Positions 42,589 to 51,176 of a DNA stretch of 64,000 nt are shown here, in pieces. A program made the translations under genes and the position numbers. The stretch covers positions 1 through 64,000 of the forward strand of contig NZ_JBHULY010000024.1 of the NCBI RefSeq assembly GCF_042684665.1, written 5' to 3'. This DNA comes from Jejuia rubra. GTDB taxonomy: Bacteria; Bacteroidota; Bacteroidia; Flavobacteriales; Flavobacteriaceae. The notes under the pieces were generated by a model. That model was not told the origin of the DNA. It made no database searches and saw nothing but the letters and a program-made list of their open reading frames with translations. The number at the start of each line of letters is the position of its first letter. Within the stretch, counting starts at the first letter, position 1.

Positions 42589-44163
42589 TTATCCGTTCAT
42601 GGATATCAAAAATTCTTCATTATTTCTAGTTTGTTTAAAGCGGTCATTGATGAATTCCATGGCTTCAACAGGGTTCATATCCGCAAGGTATTTGCGCATT
42701 ACCCACATACGTTGAACCGTATTCTCGTCAAGCAATTTGTCATCACGACGCGTACTTGAGGACATCAAATCGATAGCAGGGAAGATACGACGGTTAGAAA
42801 TCTTTCTATCCAACTGAAGTTCCATATTACCCGTACCTTTAAATTCTTCAAAAATCACCTCGTCCATCTTAGAACCAGTTTCAGTAAGTGCCGTGGCGAT
42901 AATAGTCAACGAACCACCATTTTCAATATTACGTGCCGCTCCAAAGAAACGTTTTGGTTTGTGTAGCGCATTGGCGTCCACACCACCACTTAATATTTTA
43001 CCAGACGCAGGTTGTACTGTGTTGTATGCTCTCGCCAAACGAGTAATGGAATCCAAAAGAATCACAACATCGTGTCCACATTCTACCAAACGTTTTGCTT
43101 TTTCCAAAACGATATCGGCAATTTTTACATGCTCATGAGCCTCTTTGTCAAAAGTAGAAGCTACAACCTCACCGCGAACGTTGCGTTGCATATCCGTAAC
43201 CTCTTCAGGGCGCTCATCAATCAGCAAAATCATTTGATATACCTCGGGGTGATTGGCGGCGATCGCATTGGCCACATCCTTCAGTAACATGGTTTTACCC
43301 GTTTTTGGTTGCGAAACGATCATACCACGTTGCCCTTTTCCAATCGGGGCAAACAAATCCATAATTCTAGTGGAAATGGTGCTTTGCTTTTCTGCAATAT
43401 TGAATTTTTCCTGTGGAAACAAAGGCGTCAAATGCTCGAAAGCTACGCGGTCTCGAACCACATTTGGATCTTGGCCGTTAATTTTGCTCACCTTGATTAA
43501 AGGGAAATATTTTTCGCCTTCCTTTGGGGGTCTTACATGTCCTAAAACTGTATCTCCCTTTTTAAGGCCAAACAATCTAATCTGGGATTGCGACACATAA
43601 ATATCATCGGGAGACGATAAATAGTTGTAATCCGAAGAGCGTAAAAACCCATACCCATCCTGCATGATGTCCAAAACACCCTCACTTTCAATGATGGCAT
43701 CAAACTCATAATCCGGCTCACGGTAACGGTTTCTATTGTCCTTATTGCCGTTGTTGCCTTGATGTTTTTGATTCTTATGTTGCTGATTGTTATCGCGCCT
43801 TTGGTTTTGGTGGCGTTGTTTGTTGTCTTTCTGCCCCCTGTTTTGGTTATCGTTGGTCGGTTTGTTGTCCGAAGCCTTTTCCTGTCCGTTCTTCGGCGCC
43901 GTATTGTCCTGTGGTTTGTTGGCCTCAGGTTTCGTTTCTTTTTGAACGCGCTGTCTAGGTTTTCTAGTAGGTTGCTCCCCACTGCCATTCTGTTGGGCAG
44001 GTGCAGCGTCTTTTGCCGCCTTAGGGTTGGCTGCTTGGGTATCCAGTATTTGATATACTAAATCCAATTTCTTTAATGATCGGTACTTTGGGATGCTTAG
44101 TTCTTTTGCAATCTCTTGTAAATCAGTAAGTTTCTTTTCTTTTAATTGTGAAATTTCAAACAT
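42589..44163 (-). CDS. rho: Transcription termination factor Rho with disordered Asn/Gln/Lys insert
   Basis: 524 residues, a hexameric RNA-dependent ATPase. N-terminal helix-turn (Rho_N: about 1-47), then a ~100-residue insert (about 50-150) composed mostly of Gln, Asn, Lys, Asp and Arg (units like NRGQKDNKQR, NQQHKNQKHQG), then the OB-fold RNA-binding domain (GVLDIMQDGYGFLRSS), and the ATPase core with the P-loop GMIVSQPKTGKTM, Walker B VVILLDSITRLARA and the Q-loop/R-loop IFPAIDLMSSSTRRDD. Such an insert is a Bacteroidota feature; that in B. thetaiotaomicron is reported to drive condensate formation. Confidence 0.97.
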   Translation of the reverse strand: MFEISQLKEKKLTDLQEIAKELSIPKYRSLKKLDLVYQILDTQAANPKAAKDAAPAQQNGSGEQPTRKPRQRVQKETKPEANKPQDNTAPKNGQEKASDNKPTNDNQNRGQKDNKQRHQNQRRDNNQQHKNQKHQGNNGNKDNRNRYREPDYEFDAIIESEGVLDIMQDGYGFLRSSDYNYLSSPDDIYVSQSQIRLFGLKKGDTVLGHVRPPKEGEKYFPLIKVSKINGQDPNVVRDRVAFEHLTPLFPQEKFNIAEKQSTISTRIMDLFAPIGKGQRGMIVSQPKTGKTMLLKDVANAIAANHPEVYQMILLIDERPEEVTDMQRNVRGEVVASTFDKEAHEHVKIADIVLEKAKRLVECGHDVVILLDSITRLARAYNTVQPASGKILSGGVDANALHKPKRFFGAARNIENGGSLTIIATALTETGSKMDEVIFEEFKGTGNMELQLDRKISNRRIFPAIDLMSSSTRRDDKLLDENTVQRMWVMRKYLADMNPVEAMEFINDRFKQTRNNEEFLISMNG

Positions 44164-44337
44164 GAATGTTTAATTGATGCTATAATTATATTGAATATAA
44201 AATTTTGAGTCTCTGAAAAAAAATATAGATTTTTTATTCTGAAGAAATAACCGTCTGTTAATGCGGTTGTTGAGAATTAACACTGCAATAATACAACTTT
44301 ATTTTAATTTAAACTGTCAATTTAATAAAGAAACTAC

Positions 44338-44345
44338 TATTTTTG
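44338..44345 (+). promoter_or_regulatory. Candidate -7 box for the DUF4293 gene
   Basis: TATTTTTG, 22 bp before the ATG at 44368; no TTG at -33 is seen. Call rests on one box. Confidence 0.4.
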
Positions 44346-44367
44346 CCATCCGGATTATTAAAATAAT

Positions 44368-44778
44368 ATGTTACAGCGTATTCAATCGGTATTTTTATTA
44401 CTAGCGGCGGGCAATGCCCTTGGGCTCATCTTTGTGTTCCACCTATGGGTGACCAATGATGAAACGGTAATTTTCGCCCAAGATAAACTGCCATTTTTCT
44501 TGGCCTTTTTGGCCTCGGGTGCGTTGTCGTTAATCACCATTTTTTTGTTCAAAAACAGGAAGCTTCAATTCGTTTTGGGGCGACTCAACATCATATTAAA
44601 CTTTTTTTTACTAGGATTTTTCGTGTATCTCTCACTAAATTTATCTGGAGAAACCGAGGTTTCTGAGAAAGGTATTGGGATGTTTCTTCCTATAGTTTCT
44701 ATCGTGTTGTTGGCTTTGGCCAACAAGGCCATTAAAAAGGACGAAGATCTCGTAAAATCTGTAGACAGATTGCGTTAA
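44368..44778 (+). CDS. DUF4293 family membrane protein
   Basis: 136 residues, four predicted membrane helices (about 5-25, 40-62, 70-92, 100-122), N-terminus MLQRIQSVFLLLAAGNALGL typical for DUF4293, a Bacteroidota-only family usually divergent from rho. Function unknown. A strong terminator follows 30 bp after the stop. Confidence 0.9.
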   Translation: MLQRIQSVFLLLAAGNALGLIFVFHLWVTNDETVIFAQDKLPFFLAFLASGALSLITIFLFKNRKLQFVLGRLNIILNFFLLGFFVYLSLNLSGETEVSEKGIGMFLPIVSIVLLALANKAIKKDEDLVKSVDRLR

Positions 44779-44808
44779 ACCTAACATCTTAGTAGTATTA
44801 GTGCGTAA

Positions 44809-44837
44809 GCCCAAGGTGAAGATCTTGGGCTTTTTTT
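44809..44837 (+). terminator. Intrinsic terminator after DUF4293
   Basis: GCCCAAG / CTTGGGC stem (loop GTGAAGAT) followed by TTTTTTT. Confidence 0.92.
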
Positions 44838-45391
44838 GTGGCAGGCCTCCCTTAATCCCTCCGAAGGAGGGAAACACTCATACCCTTAAATGTATATCAA
44901 TAAATTAACTATTATTTATTTTGGCGTTCCCCTGTCGGGTCGGGCTTTCCGCTATATCTTTTTTGTATGTCACCTTGAGCGCAGTCGAAAGGTCTAGGTC
45001 TGGAGCAAAAAAGGATGCCGCTACAATCCCTAACGCGGGTATGTTTGCGAAAGCCAGTATTCTATCAAGGGGTCTGTCATTTCTGCCACCGTGTATCACT
45101 TTAGCTTTAGCGTTGGCGCAGGCAGGAATCTATTTCCCAATTCTTATGAAGCATGAGTGTCCCTCCTAGCAAGGAGGGAGTAAGGGAGGTGTTGTTCAGT
45201 TTGATGTATAATTTTTTCCAATTGTTTTATTGCGTTTTACACACCCCTTAATCCCCTCTTTTTAGAGGGGAAACAGATACTCAAAAGGTTGGTTATGTAA
45301 ACCGACAGACACGTTGCAAAAAAAGAAATCGGAAATAAGCAACTTAGAGCATGAGTGTCCCCTTCCCCACTGTGAAGGGCTAGGGAAGGGC
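44838..45391. repeat. Repeat-packed intergenic cluster (about 550 bp, no gene)
   Basis: No gene. Besides the structured element at 44923-45040 it holds CCTCCCTTAATCCCTCCGAA with GGAGGGA (44847-44873, palindromic), CATGAGTGTCC twice (45151-45161 and 45350-45360) each followed by a C-rich/G-rich hairpin (CCCTCC...GGAGGG, CCCTTCC...GGAAGGG), CCCCTTAATCCCCTC...GAGGGG (45244-45270) and GGCAGGAATCT (45121-45131). Three separate units of the CTTAATCCC type suggest repeated insertion of the same kind of short palindrome into this one gap. Confidence 0.8.
44923..45040 (-). repeat. Structured GTTAGGGATTG...GAACGCC element, copy 3
   Basis: Read on the minus strand: ACCCGCGTTAGGGATTG, then TAGCGGCATCCTTTTTT, a variable insert carrying CTTTCGACTGCGCTCAAGG, AAAAAAGATATAGCGGAAAG, CCCGACCCGACAGGGGAACG, CC. 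Outer arms GCGTT / AACGC pair, the internal ATCCTTTTTT / AAAAAAGAT pair, and CCC / GGG form a small 3' hairpin. Same arrangement as copies 1 and 2 at 48356 and 61301. Confidence 0.8.
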
Positions 45392-45883
45392 TTATCTATT
45401 AAACTCAATCACCTCCAAATTATCAATAGTTTTACCATCAATCGTAAACCGAAGCATCGTCCGTTTTTTATGAAACCCGTGTTTCCCCACCGCCCCGGGA
45501 TTCATGTGCAACAAGTTTAGTTTTTTATCCGGCATTACCTTTAAAATATGCGAATGCCCACAGATAAACAATCGAGGTGGATTCAATTTTATGGCCTCCC
45601 GCACCCGTCTATCATAAGCTCCGGGATAGCCCCCGATATGGGTGATCCACACATCCACATCTTCACATTTAAAGCGGTTGTGTTCTGGGAACTCGGCACG
45701 TATTTTGGTATCATCAATATTGCCATACACACCTCGCAAGGGCTTTAAAGCCTTGATGGCATCCGTAACCTTTACATCGCCAATATCCCCGGCGTGCCAA
45801 ACTTCATCGGCTTGTTTGGCGTATTTTAAAATATCGTTGTCGATATAACCGTGGGTATCGGAGAGGAGGAGGATTTTGGTCAC
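45392..45883 (-). CDS. YfcE/MJ0936-type metallophosphoesterase
   Basis: 163 residues; calcineurin-like dimetal fold: ILLLSDTHGY (DxH), VWHAGDIGDV (GDx), YGNID (GNxD), and FICGHSHI (GHTH-like). A small soluble phosphodiesterase of the YfcE/Vps29 group; the natural substrate is unknown. It faces the repeat cluster and the restriction-modification pair. Confidence 0.9.
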   Translation of the reverse strand: MTKILLLSDTHGYIDNDILKYAKQADEVWHAGDIGDVKVTDAIKALKPLRGVYGNIDDTKIRAEFPEHNRFKCEDVDVWITHIGGYPGAYDRRVREAIKLNPPRLFICGHSHILKVMPDKKLNLLHMNPGAVGKHGFHKKRTMLRFTIDGKTIDNLEVIEFNR

Positions 45884-45965
45884 TTTTTATGCTAATATTT
45901 ATTTTGTAAAGTTATGGTTTAAAACTTTTGAAAACTAGTAAAAGGGTTTTGATTAAACTACCAGA

Positions 45966-46036
45966 AAAACAACTAACTTCGTTTAATAATCGCTAAATTT
46001 CATTTAAGGGCGAGCTTATCTCCGAGTTAGCGGCAA
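45966..46036 (+). repeat. Diverged ~70-bp repeat, copy 2 (left flank of the R-M genes)
   Basis: AACAACTAACTTCGTTTAAT, then a variable part, then CGAGCTTATCTCCGAGTTAG. Matches the block order of the minus-strand copy at 521-590 (about three quarters identity). It lies 57 bp before the methyltransferase start. The Ts and As around it are richer than in the neighbouring genes. Confidence 0.6.
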
Positions 46037-46092
46037 GCTAAAAAATACAATACGAACGAAAGAAACGAAATTGAATTTTGTAAATTTGGTAC

Positions 46093-47277
46093 ATGACGAA
46101 AAAGGAACAAAACAGGACTAGTAGCGGAATATTTTCATTCTTTTCAGGTGCAGGGTTTCTCGACCTTGGGTTTGAGAAAACAGAAGGATTTGAAACCGTT
46201 TTCGTCAATGAATATCATGAACCATTTATGGAGATTTATAAATCTTCAAGGAAAGGACTGAATGTAACCGAACCACAATTTGGACACAATACTGATGATA
46301 TTTGCTCATTTTTAAATGGAAAGCCAGCTCAACAACTAACTGATGACTTGAAGTCCGCTAAATCAAAGTTTGATTTGGTTGGTTTTATAGGTGGTCCACC
46401 TTGTCCAGATTTTTCAGTTGGCGGTAAAAACAAAGGAATAAAAGGGGAAAACGGAAAACTCTCTGCCACATATGCCGAACTGATAATTAGGAATCAACCG
46501 GACTTCTTTTTGTTCGAAAATGTTAAAGGACTATACAGAACAAAAAAGCACCGTGCCTTTTTTGACCAGATGAAGCTTAACCTAATTAAGAGCGGTTATT
46601 ATTTAACCGAGAAGCTTATAAATGCCATTGAATTTGGAGCACCGCAAGACCGAGAAAGAATTATTTTGATAGGTTTTAGAAGAAACACATTAACAGACTT
46701 TGGTCTAGAATTAAATGGAAGTCCTTTCTTGAAAACGTTCGATTGGAATTCTAAAACTATTTACAAAGCAGATGATATTTTCTCAAAGAATTGGCCAACT
46801 CAAGAAGAATTTATTGAAAACTCTGAAAAGCCTTTTCCTTACGGGCTAAATAAAAAATTGACCGTTCAATATTGGTTCGATAAAAATGATGTTTCAAATC
46901 ACCCAAATGCTAATCACTATTTTCAACCAAGAGCAGGTTTACCAAAATTTCAGTCAATTCAAGAAGGCGATGACCTAAAGAAGTCGTACAAACGACTTCA
47001 CAGATGGCGTTACTCACCTACTGCCGCTTATGGAAATAATGAAGTCCATTTACACCCATATAAAGCACGTAGAATTTCAGCCTCAGAAGCGTTGGCGATT
47101 CAGTCATTACCAAAGGAGTTCATAATTCCGGAAAATATATCACTTTCAAATATGTTCAAGACTATTGGTAACGGTGTGCCATTTTTAGCTGCTAAAGGCC
47201 TAGCTGAAACTTTGAGCTTATTTATTGAAAACTCTAAAACGCCCGAATTAAAGTATGCGGAAATTATCAGCGAGTAA
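46093..47277 (+). CDS. C5-cytosine DNA methyltransferase (type II R-M)
   Basis: 394 residues with all key motifs of the m5C family in order: motif I FFSGAGFLDLGFE (SAM), motif IV GGPPCPDFSVGG with the catalytic Cys104, motif VI FFLFENVKG, motif VIII GAPQDRERI, and motif X FKTIGNGVPFLAAKG. The target-recognition region is about 205-330. It protects DNA from the partner endonuclease, whose gene overlaps its 3' end by 23 bp. The AT-rich codon use differs from the neighbours, and repeats border the pair, consistent with horizontal gain. The recognition sequence cannot be read from the sequence. Confidence 0.94.
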   Translation: MTKKEQNRTSSGIFSFFSGAGFLDLGFEKTEGFETVFVNEYHEPFMEIYKSSRKGLNVTEPQFGHNTDDICSFLNGKPAQQLTDDLKSAKSKFDLVGFIGGPPCPDFSVGGKNKGIKGENGKLSATYAELIIRNQPDFFLFENVKGLYRTKKHRAFFDQMKLNLIKSGYYLTEKLINAIEFGAPQDRERIILIGFRRNTLTDFGLELNGSPFLKTFDWNSKTIYKADDIFSKNWPTQEEFIENSEKPFPYGLNKKLTVQYWFDKNDVSNHPNANHYFQPRAGLPKFQSIQEGDDLKKSYKRLHRWRYSPTAAYGNNEVHLHPYKARRISASEALAIQSLPKEFIIPENISLSNMFKTIGNGVPFLAAKGLAETLSLFIENSKTPELKYAEIISE

Positions 47278-48331
47278 CCTAGTTGCTTTTATAAATCAAT
47301 TGGACAGAAATCAAGTTTACAATTATGTAAATCCGAAAACTAAAGGTGTCATTAAAATTGAAGGCATTGATTTACCCGAAGGACCGATAAGAATTAAAAG
47401 ATGGAATCCTTCAAAGGGCGAAACAGAAGCAGATAAGAAAATTGAGAATATTTCAAGCGAGTTAATTTGGCGTATTGCTAATGCTTTTAATCCGAATCAA
47501 CCAATAAACGTTGACCGCGTGCTTGGTGGTAGTTACAATACAAGAAGCGTTTTTGAAGCTCTATTGGCTCATACACCCGAGTTTTACTTCTGTTATCCGG
47601 GCAGAATTGAGAATAAAGGCAATCACTCTACAATTAAACATGGTCACAAGCATATAATGTGGAGACCTGAAGCACCTCACAAATTAGGTGTTTTGGAAAA
47701 GGCAGAAACAGAGATTGTAATTTCCGAAATTCCTGCTCTAGATGCTTTTTACGATTCTCTTGTTCTGCCAGATAACTTTGAGCAAAAAGAACTAGATATT
47801 GATATTCAAAGACGTCATGCACAGATTCAAATCGCTCTTTACTTTATAGGCAGACAGCTAAATTTTAGAACATGGATTGCTCAAAATGATAAAGGAATAC
47901 TTTACCAAAACAAGAGAATCGGAGAATATGAAGGTGTAATCTCTTCCCTGAAAGACGAAAAATTAATGACTGCCTATGACGATGCTGTTCAAGCCGCATT
48001 GTTGATTGATTGCATTTGGTTTAAAAATGGAAAACTTATGCCAGCAGTCATGGAAGTTGAACATTCAACAGGTGTAACAAGCGGACTTAGTAGAATGAAA
48101 AACTTTAAAGACAAGTTCCCACCTTTTCCGACAAGATACGTGATTGTTGCACCTGACGAAGACAGAGATAAAGTAATCAAGGAAGCAACTAAACCACAGT
48201 TTAAGGACTTAGATACAAGGTACTTCACTTATTCAGCAGTTGAAGAACTTTACGCACTTTGTCAAAGAAGAAAACTGAAAGGTGTTACAGAAGAATTTCT
48301 GGACTGTTTCATGGAACCTGTTTTGAACTGA
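47255..48331 (+). CDS. Type II restriction endonuclease partner (PD-(D/E)xK-like)
   Basis: 358 residues; the family is not certain. A candidate PD-(D/E)xK core lies near residues 240-280: LIDCIWFKNGKLMPAVMEVE followed by HSTGVTSGLSRMKNF, i.e. D...ExE with the last acid next to a His. An HAQIQIALYFIGRQLNFRTW helix (about 190) precedes it. The start overlaps the methyltransferase stop by 23 bp, which is a usual R-M arrangement and the main reason for the call. An R-M-associated protein of other kind is possible. Confidence 0.75.
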   Translation: MRKLSASNLVAFINQLDRNQVYNYVNPKTKGVIKIEGIDLPEGPIRIKRWNPSKGETEADKKIENISSELIWRIANAFNPNQPINVDRVLGGSYNTRSVFEALLAHTPEFYFCYPGRIENKGNHSTIKHGHKHIMWRPEAPHKLGVLEKAETEIVISEIPALDAFYDSLVLPDNFEQKELDIDIQRRHAQIQIALYFIGRQLNFRTWIAQNDKGILYQNKRIGEYEGVISSLKDEKLMTAYDDAVQAALLIDCIWFKNGKLMPAVMEVEHSTGVTSGLSRMKNFKDKFPPFPTRYVIVAPDEDRDKVIKEATKPQFKDLDTRYFTYSAVEELYALCQRRKLKGVTEEFLDCFMEPVLN

Positions 48332-48355
48332 AAAAAGAAAAAAGTCAGCAAACAA

Positions 48356-48482
48356 GCCCCGCGTTAGGGATTGAACGGCCTGTTTGAAATCCCCGACGAT
48401 AGGAGGGATTGAGTAGTGAAAGCCCGACCCGAGCATATTTGTTTAATGAAACAACGTAATATTTCATCGAGGGTAACGCCCA
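48356..48482 (+). repeat. Structured GTTAGGGATTGAA...GGGTAACGCC element, copy 1
   Basis: GCGTTA (48361-48366) pairs with TAACGC (48474-48479) as outer stem; AATCCC (48388-48393) pairs with GGGATT (48405-48410) as an inner hairpin; ACCC near 48430 pairs with GGGT at 48471-48474, enclosing a 40-nt variable part. GTGAAAGCCCGACCC is the most conserved block. Immediately follows the restriction gene. Confidence 0.8.
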
Positions 48483-48580
48483 ACTTCTCGATACAATGCT
48501 CCAGCGTCGCATCACTCGAAGTGACCACTTTTTTAATATTTAATTAAGACCCCGCTCTTTTCAGCCAGCACAAATCTCTA

Positions 48581-48588
48581 TATCTTTG
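48581..48588 (+). promoter_or_regulatory. Candidate -7 box for truA
   Basis: TATCTTTG, followed within 6 bp by a hairpin TGACAAAA / TTTTGTCA (48594-48619) that would lie at the start of the truA leader. No TTG at the -33 distance is seen. Confidence 0.4.
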
Positions 48589-48662
48589 CAACTTGACAAA
48601 AATCGATAGGGTTTTGTCAGTCTGACAGGGCGTTTTCGTTTTAATTAAAAGAGCAACAACCA

Positions 48663-49406
48663 TTGCGATATTTTATAGAACTCTCATACAACGGTAGTGG
48701 GTATCACGGCTGGCAGATACAGCCTACGGCGCTAACGGTGCAGGAGGTGCTGGAGGAGGCGCTTTCCAAAGTGCTGAGCGATACGATTTCCGTTGTGGGT
48801 GCAGGGCGTACCGATACGGGGGTGCACGCCAGCCAAATGTTTGCGCATTTTGATACGGACCGCTTGTTTGATGCCGACGATTTGGTGTACAAGCTCAATT
48901 CGTTTTTGCCGTTTAATATTGCCATTGCGCGAATTTTTAAGGTGAAGCTCGAGGCGCATGCGCGGTTTGATGCGATACGGCGCAGTTATTTGTATCGGGT
49001 GAGTACGAAGAAGAATCCGTTTACGCACCGAAATGCTTACTATTTAAGACAGGAATTGGATTTGGAGAAGATGAATGCGGCGGCCAAAATTTTATTTCAG
49101 TATAAAGATTTTCAATGCTTTTCCAAGGCGCATACCGATGTAAAAACGTATTATTGTGATATCATGAAGGCGAAGTGGTTTGTGCGCGAGGGCGAACTGC
49201 ATTTTGCCATTACGGCCGATAGGTTTTTGCGCAATATGGTGCGCGCCATCGTGGGCACTATGATTAATATTGGGTTGGGGAAGCTAGAAGTGGAGGAGTT
49301 GCACGACATCATAAAATCCAAAAATAGGAGTGAGGCGGGGTATTCCGTGCCGGCACATGGGTTGTATTTAACCGAGGTGGCCTACCCCGATTCGATTAGA
49401 TTATAA
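48663..49406 (+). CDS. truA: tRNA pseudouridine(38-40) synthase TruA
   Basis: 247 residues. The start is a TTG (48663): RYFIELSYNGSGYHGWQIQP is the normal family N-terminus and no ATG lies upstream in frame. The catalytic Asp is in GAGRTDTGVHASQ (about residue 53). Further blocks: FNIAIARIFKV, LRQELDLEKMNAAA, and RFLRNMVRAIVGTMINIG. Modifies U38-40 in the anticodon stem. Its TAA is immediately followed by the ATG of the ABC exporter, so the two are coupled. The gene is more GC-rich than its neighbours. Confidence 0.95.
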   Translation: MRYFIELSYNGSGYHGWQIQPTALTVQEVLEEALSKVLSDTISVVGAGRTDTGVHASQMFAHFDTDRLFDADDLVYKLNSFLPFNIAIARIFKVKLEAHARFDAIRRSYLYRVSTKKNPFTHRNAYYLRQELDLEKMNAAAKILFQYKDFQCFSKAHTDVKTYYCDIMKAKWFVREGELHFAITADRFLRNMVRAIVGTMINIGLGKLEVEELHDIIKSKNRSEAGYSVPAHGLYLTEVAYPDSIRL

Positions 49407-51176
49407 ATGACAAAACAAAAGGAACAAATATTTGATGTGGGACTGTTCAGGCGACTGTTCAAGTTCATAAAGCCTTATAAAATGGTTTTTAGCGGGGTGT
49501 TTGCCTCGGTGATAATCATTGCATTATTGGGCGTTGCCACACCGTATTTATTGAAATATGCTATTGATGAAAACCTGACCAACAAGCTGAGCGAAGGCTT
49601 TTTAACGATTATTGTTGTCATGATAGCATTGTTGCTATTGGAGGTACTTTTTCAATTGTTTTTTATCTATTATTCGGGATGGTTGGGGCAGAATGTGGTG
49701 CGGGACGTTAGGGTAAAACTCTTCAACCATTTGTTGCGCTTCAAGATGAAATATTATGATAATTCATCGGTTGGGGTTTTGATTACCCGTTCGGTTACCG
49801 ATATGGAACGTATCGCCGATATTTTTGGTCAGGGCCTCTTTATGATTTTTAAGGATTTGCTGGCGATGGTGGTGGTTTCCGGAGCTATGTTTTATATGAG
49901 CTGGAAATTGAGTTTGATCGTTTTTGCGATGTTGCCCATTTTATTATATGCCACAAAATTGTTTCAAAAGTATATGAAAAAAGCTTTTGAAGAGGTGCGT
50001 AGTGAAGTGTCCAACCTGAACCAGTTTGTGCAAGAGCGCATTACGGGGATGAAAATATTACAGTTGTTTGCCCGAGAGACTATTGAAAATGAAAAGTTTA
50101 GGGCCATTAACGAGCGTCATAAAAAGGGGTGGCTAAAGACCATTTGGTACAACTCCTTCTTTTTTCCCATTGCGGAATTATCGTCGTCCATCACCATTGG
50201 TTTGGTGGTGTGGTACGGTGGATTGACCCATGTAGTGAGCGATACGGCTTCCCAAGGGGTATTGTTTGCTTTTGTGATGTTTATCCCAAAATTGTTTAGG
50301 CCATTGCGCCAAATTGCGGATAAATTTAATACCCTTCAAATGGGAATGGTGGCCGCCAACAGAGTATTTAAGGTGTTGGATACCACTTCTCAAATTGATG
50401 ATAACGGCCAACACGAAGCGGCACATTTTAAGGGAGATATTTCATTTAAAAATGTGTGGTTTAATTACGTGGAGGACGAACCCGTGTTGAAAGGTATTTC
50501 GTTTGATGTCAAAGCTGGGCAGACCATTGCCATTGTTGGTGCTACGGGTGCTGGAAAATCTACCATCATAAATTTATTGAACCGTTTTTACGAAATAAAG
50601 GATGGCGTTATTGCCATTGATAATATTGACATCCGGGAAGTAACTTTGGCGTCTTTACGAACGCAAATTGCGGTGGTATTGCAGGATGTCTTTTTGTTTG
50701 CTGATACTATTTTGAATAATATCACTTTGCATAATCCCGATGTTTCCGAAGACCAAGTGATTGAGGCCGCAAAGGCGATTGGGGTTCATGAATTTATTGG
50801 AAGTTTGCCAGGAGGTTATCACTATAACGTCAAAGAGCGCGGGGTGATGCTTTCGTCCGGTCAGCGTCAATTGATTTCATTTTTAAGGGCTTATGTTACT
50901 AATCCAAGTATTTTGGTATTGGACGAGGCCACGTCTTCAGTAGATTCTTATTCGGAGCAATTGATTCAAAATGCTACGGATAAAATTACGAAGGGACGGA
51001 CTTCTATTGTCATTGCCCACCGATTGGCCACCGTTAAAAAAGCCGATAAAATCATAGTGATGGATGCTGGTGAAATCGTGGAGCAGGGTACCCACAAAGA
51101 ACTGCTTAAAAAGAAAGGCGGCTACTATAAAAACCTTTATGAGGTTCAGTTTTTGAATGAGGAAGCTTTGGTTTAG
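49407..51176 (+). CDS. ABC-type exporter, MsbA/BmrA-like half-transporter
   Basis: 589 residues: a six-helix ABC transmembrane domain (about 20-320) fused to an ATPase domain (about 345-585) with Walker A GATGAGKST, Q-loop VVLQDVFLF, signature LSSGQRQLISFLRA, Walker B ILVLDEATSSVDS and the H-loop IVIAHRLATV. It is expected to work as a homodimer that exports lipid or drug-like molecules; the substrate is not deducible. Directly downstream of truA without a gap. Its end overlaps the convergent DUF3667 gene by 4 bp. Confidence 0.92.
   Translation: MTKQKEQIFDVGLFRRLFKFIKPYKMVFSGVFASVIIIALLGVATPYLLKYAIDENLTNKLSEGFLTIIVVMIALLLLEVLFQLFFIYYSGWLGQNVVRDVRVKLFNHLLRFKMKYYDNSSVGVLITRSVTDMERIADIFGQGLFMIFKDLLAMVVVSGAMFYMSWKLSLIVFAMLPILLYATKLFQKYMKKAFEEVRSEVSNLNQFVQERITGMKILQLFARETIENEKFRAINERHKKGWLKTIWYNSFFFPIAELSSSITIGLVVWYGGLTHVVSDTASQGVLFAFVMFIPKLFRPLRQIADKFNTLQMGMVAANRVFKVLDTTSQIDDNGQHEAAHFKGDISFKNVWFNYVEDEPVLKGISFDVKAGQTIAIVGATGAGKSTIINLLNRFYEIKDGVIAIDNIDIREVTLASLRTQIAVVLQDVFLFADTILNNITLHNPDVSEDQVIEAAKAIGVHEFIGSLPGGYHYNVKERGVMLSSGQRQLISFLRAYVTNPSILVLDEATSSVDSYSEQLIQNATDKITKGRTSIVIAHRLATVKKADKIIVMDAGEIVEQGTHKELLKKKGGYYKNLYEVQFLNEEALV

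Noticed and set aside
46093..48331. Phage-derived or orphan methyltransferase
   Set aside because: The overlapping second gene with an acid-rich core fits a restriction partner better, and no phage genes are nearby.
48361..48412. CRISPR-like GGGATTGAA repeats
   Set aside because: Only two occurrences with non-equal neighbours, explained by the inner hairpin of the structured element; no cas gene.
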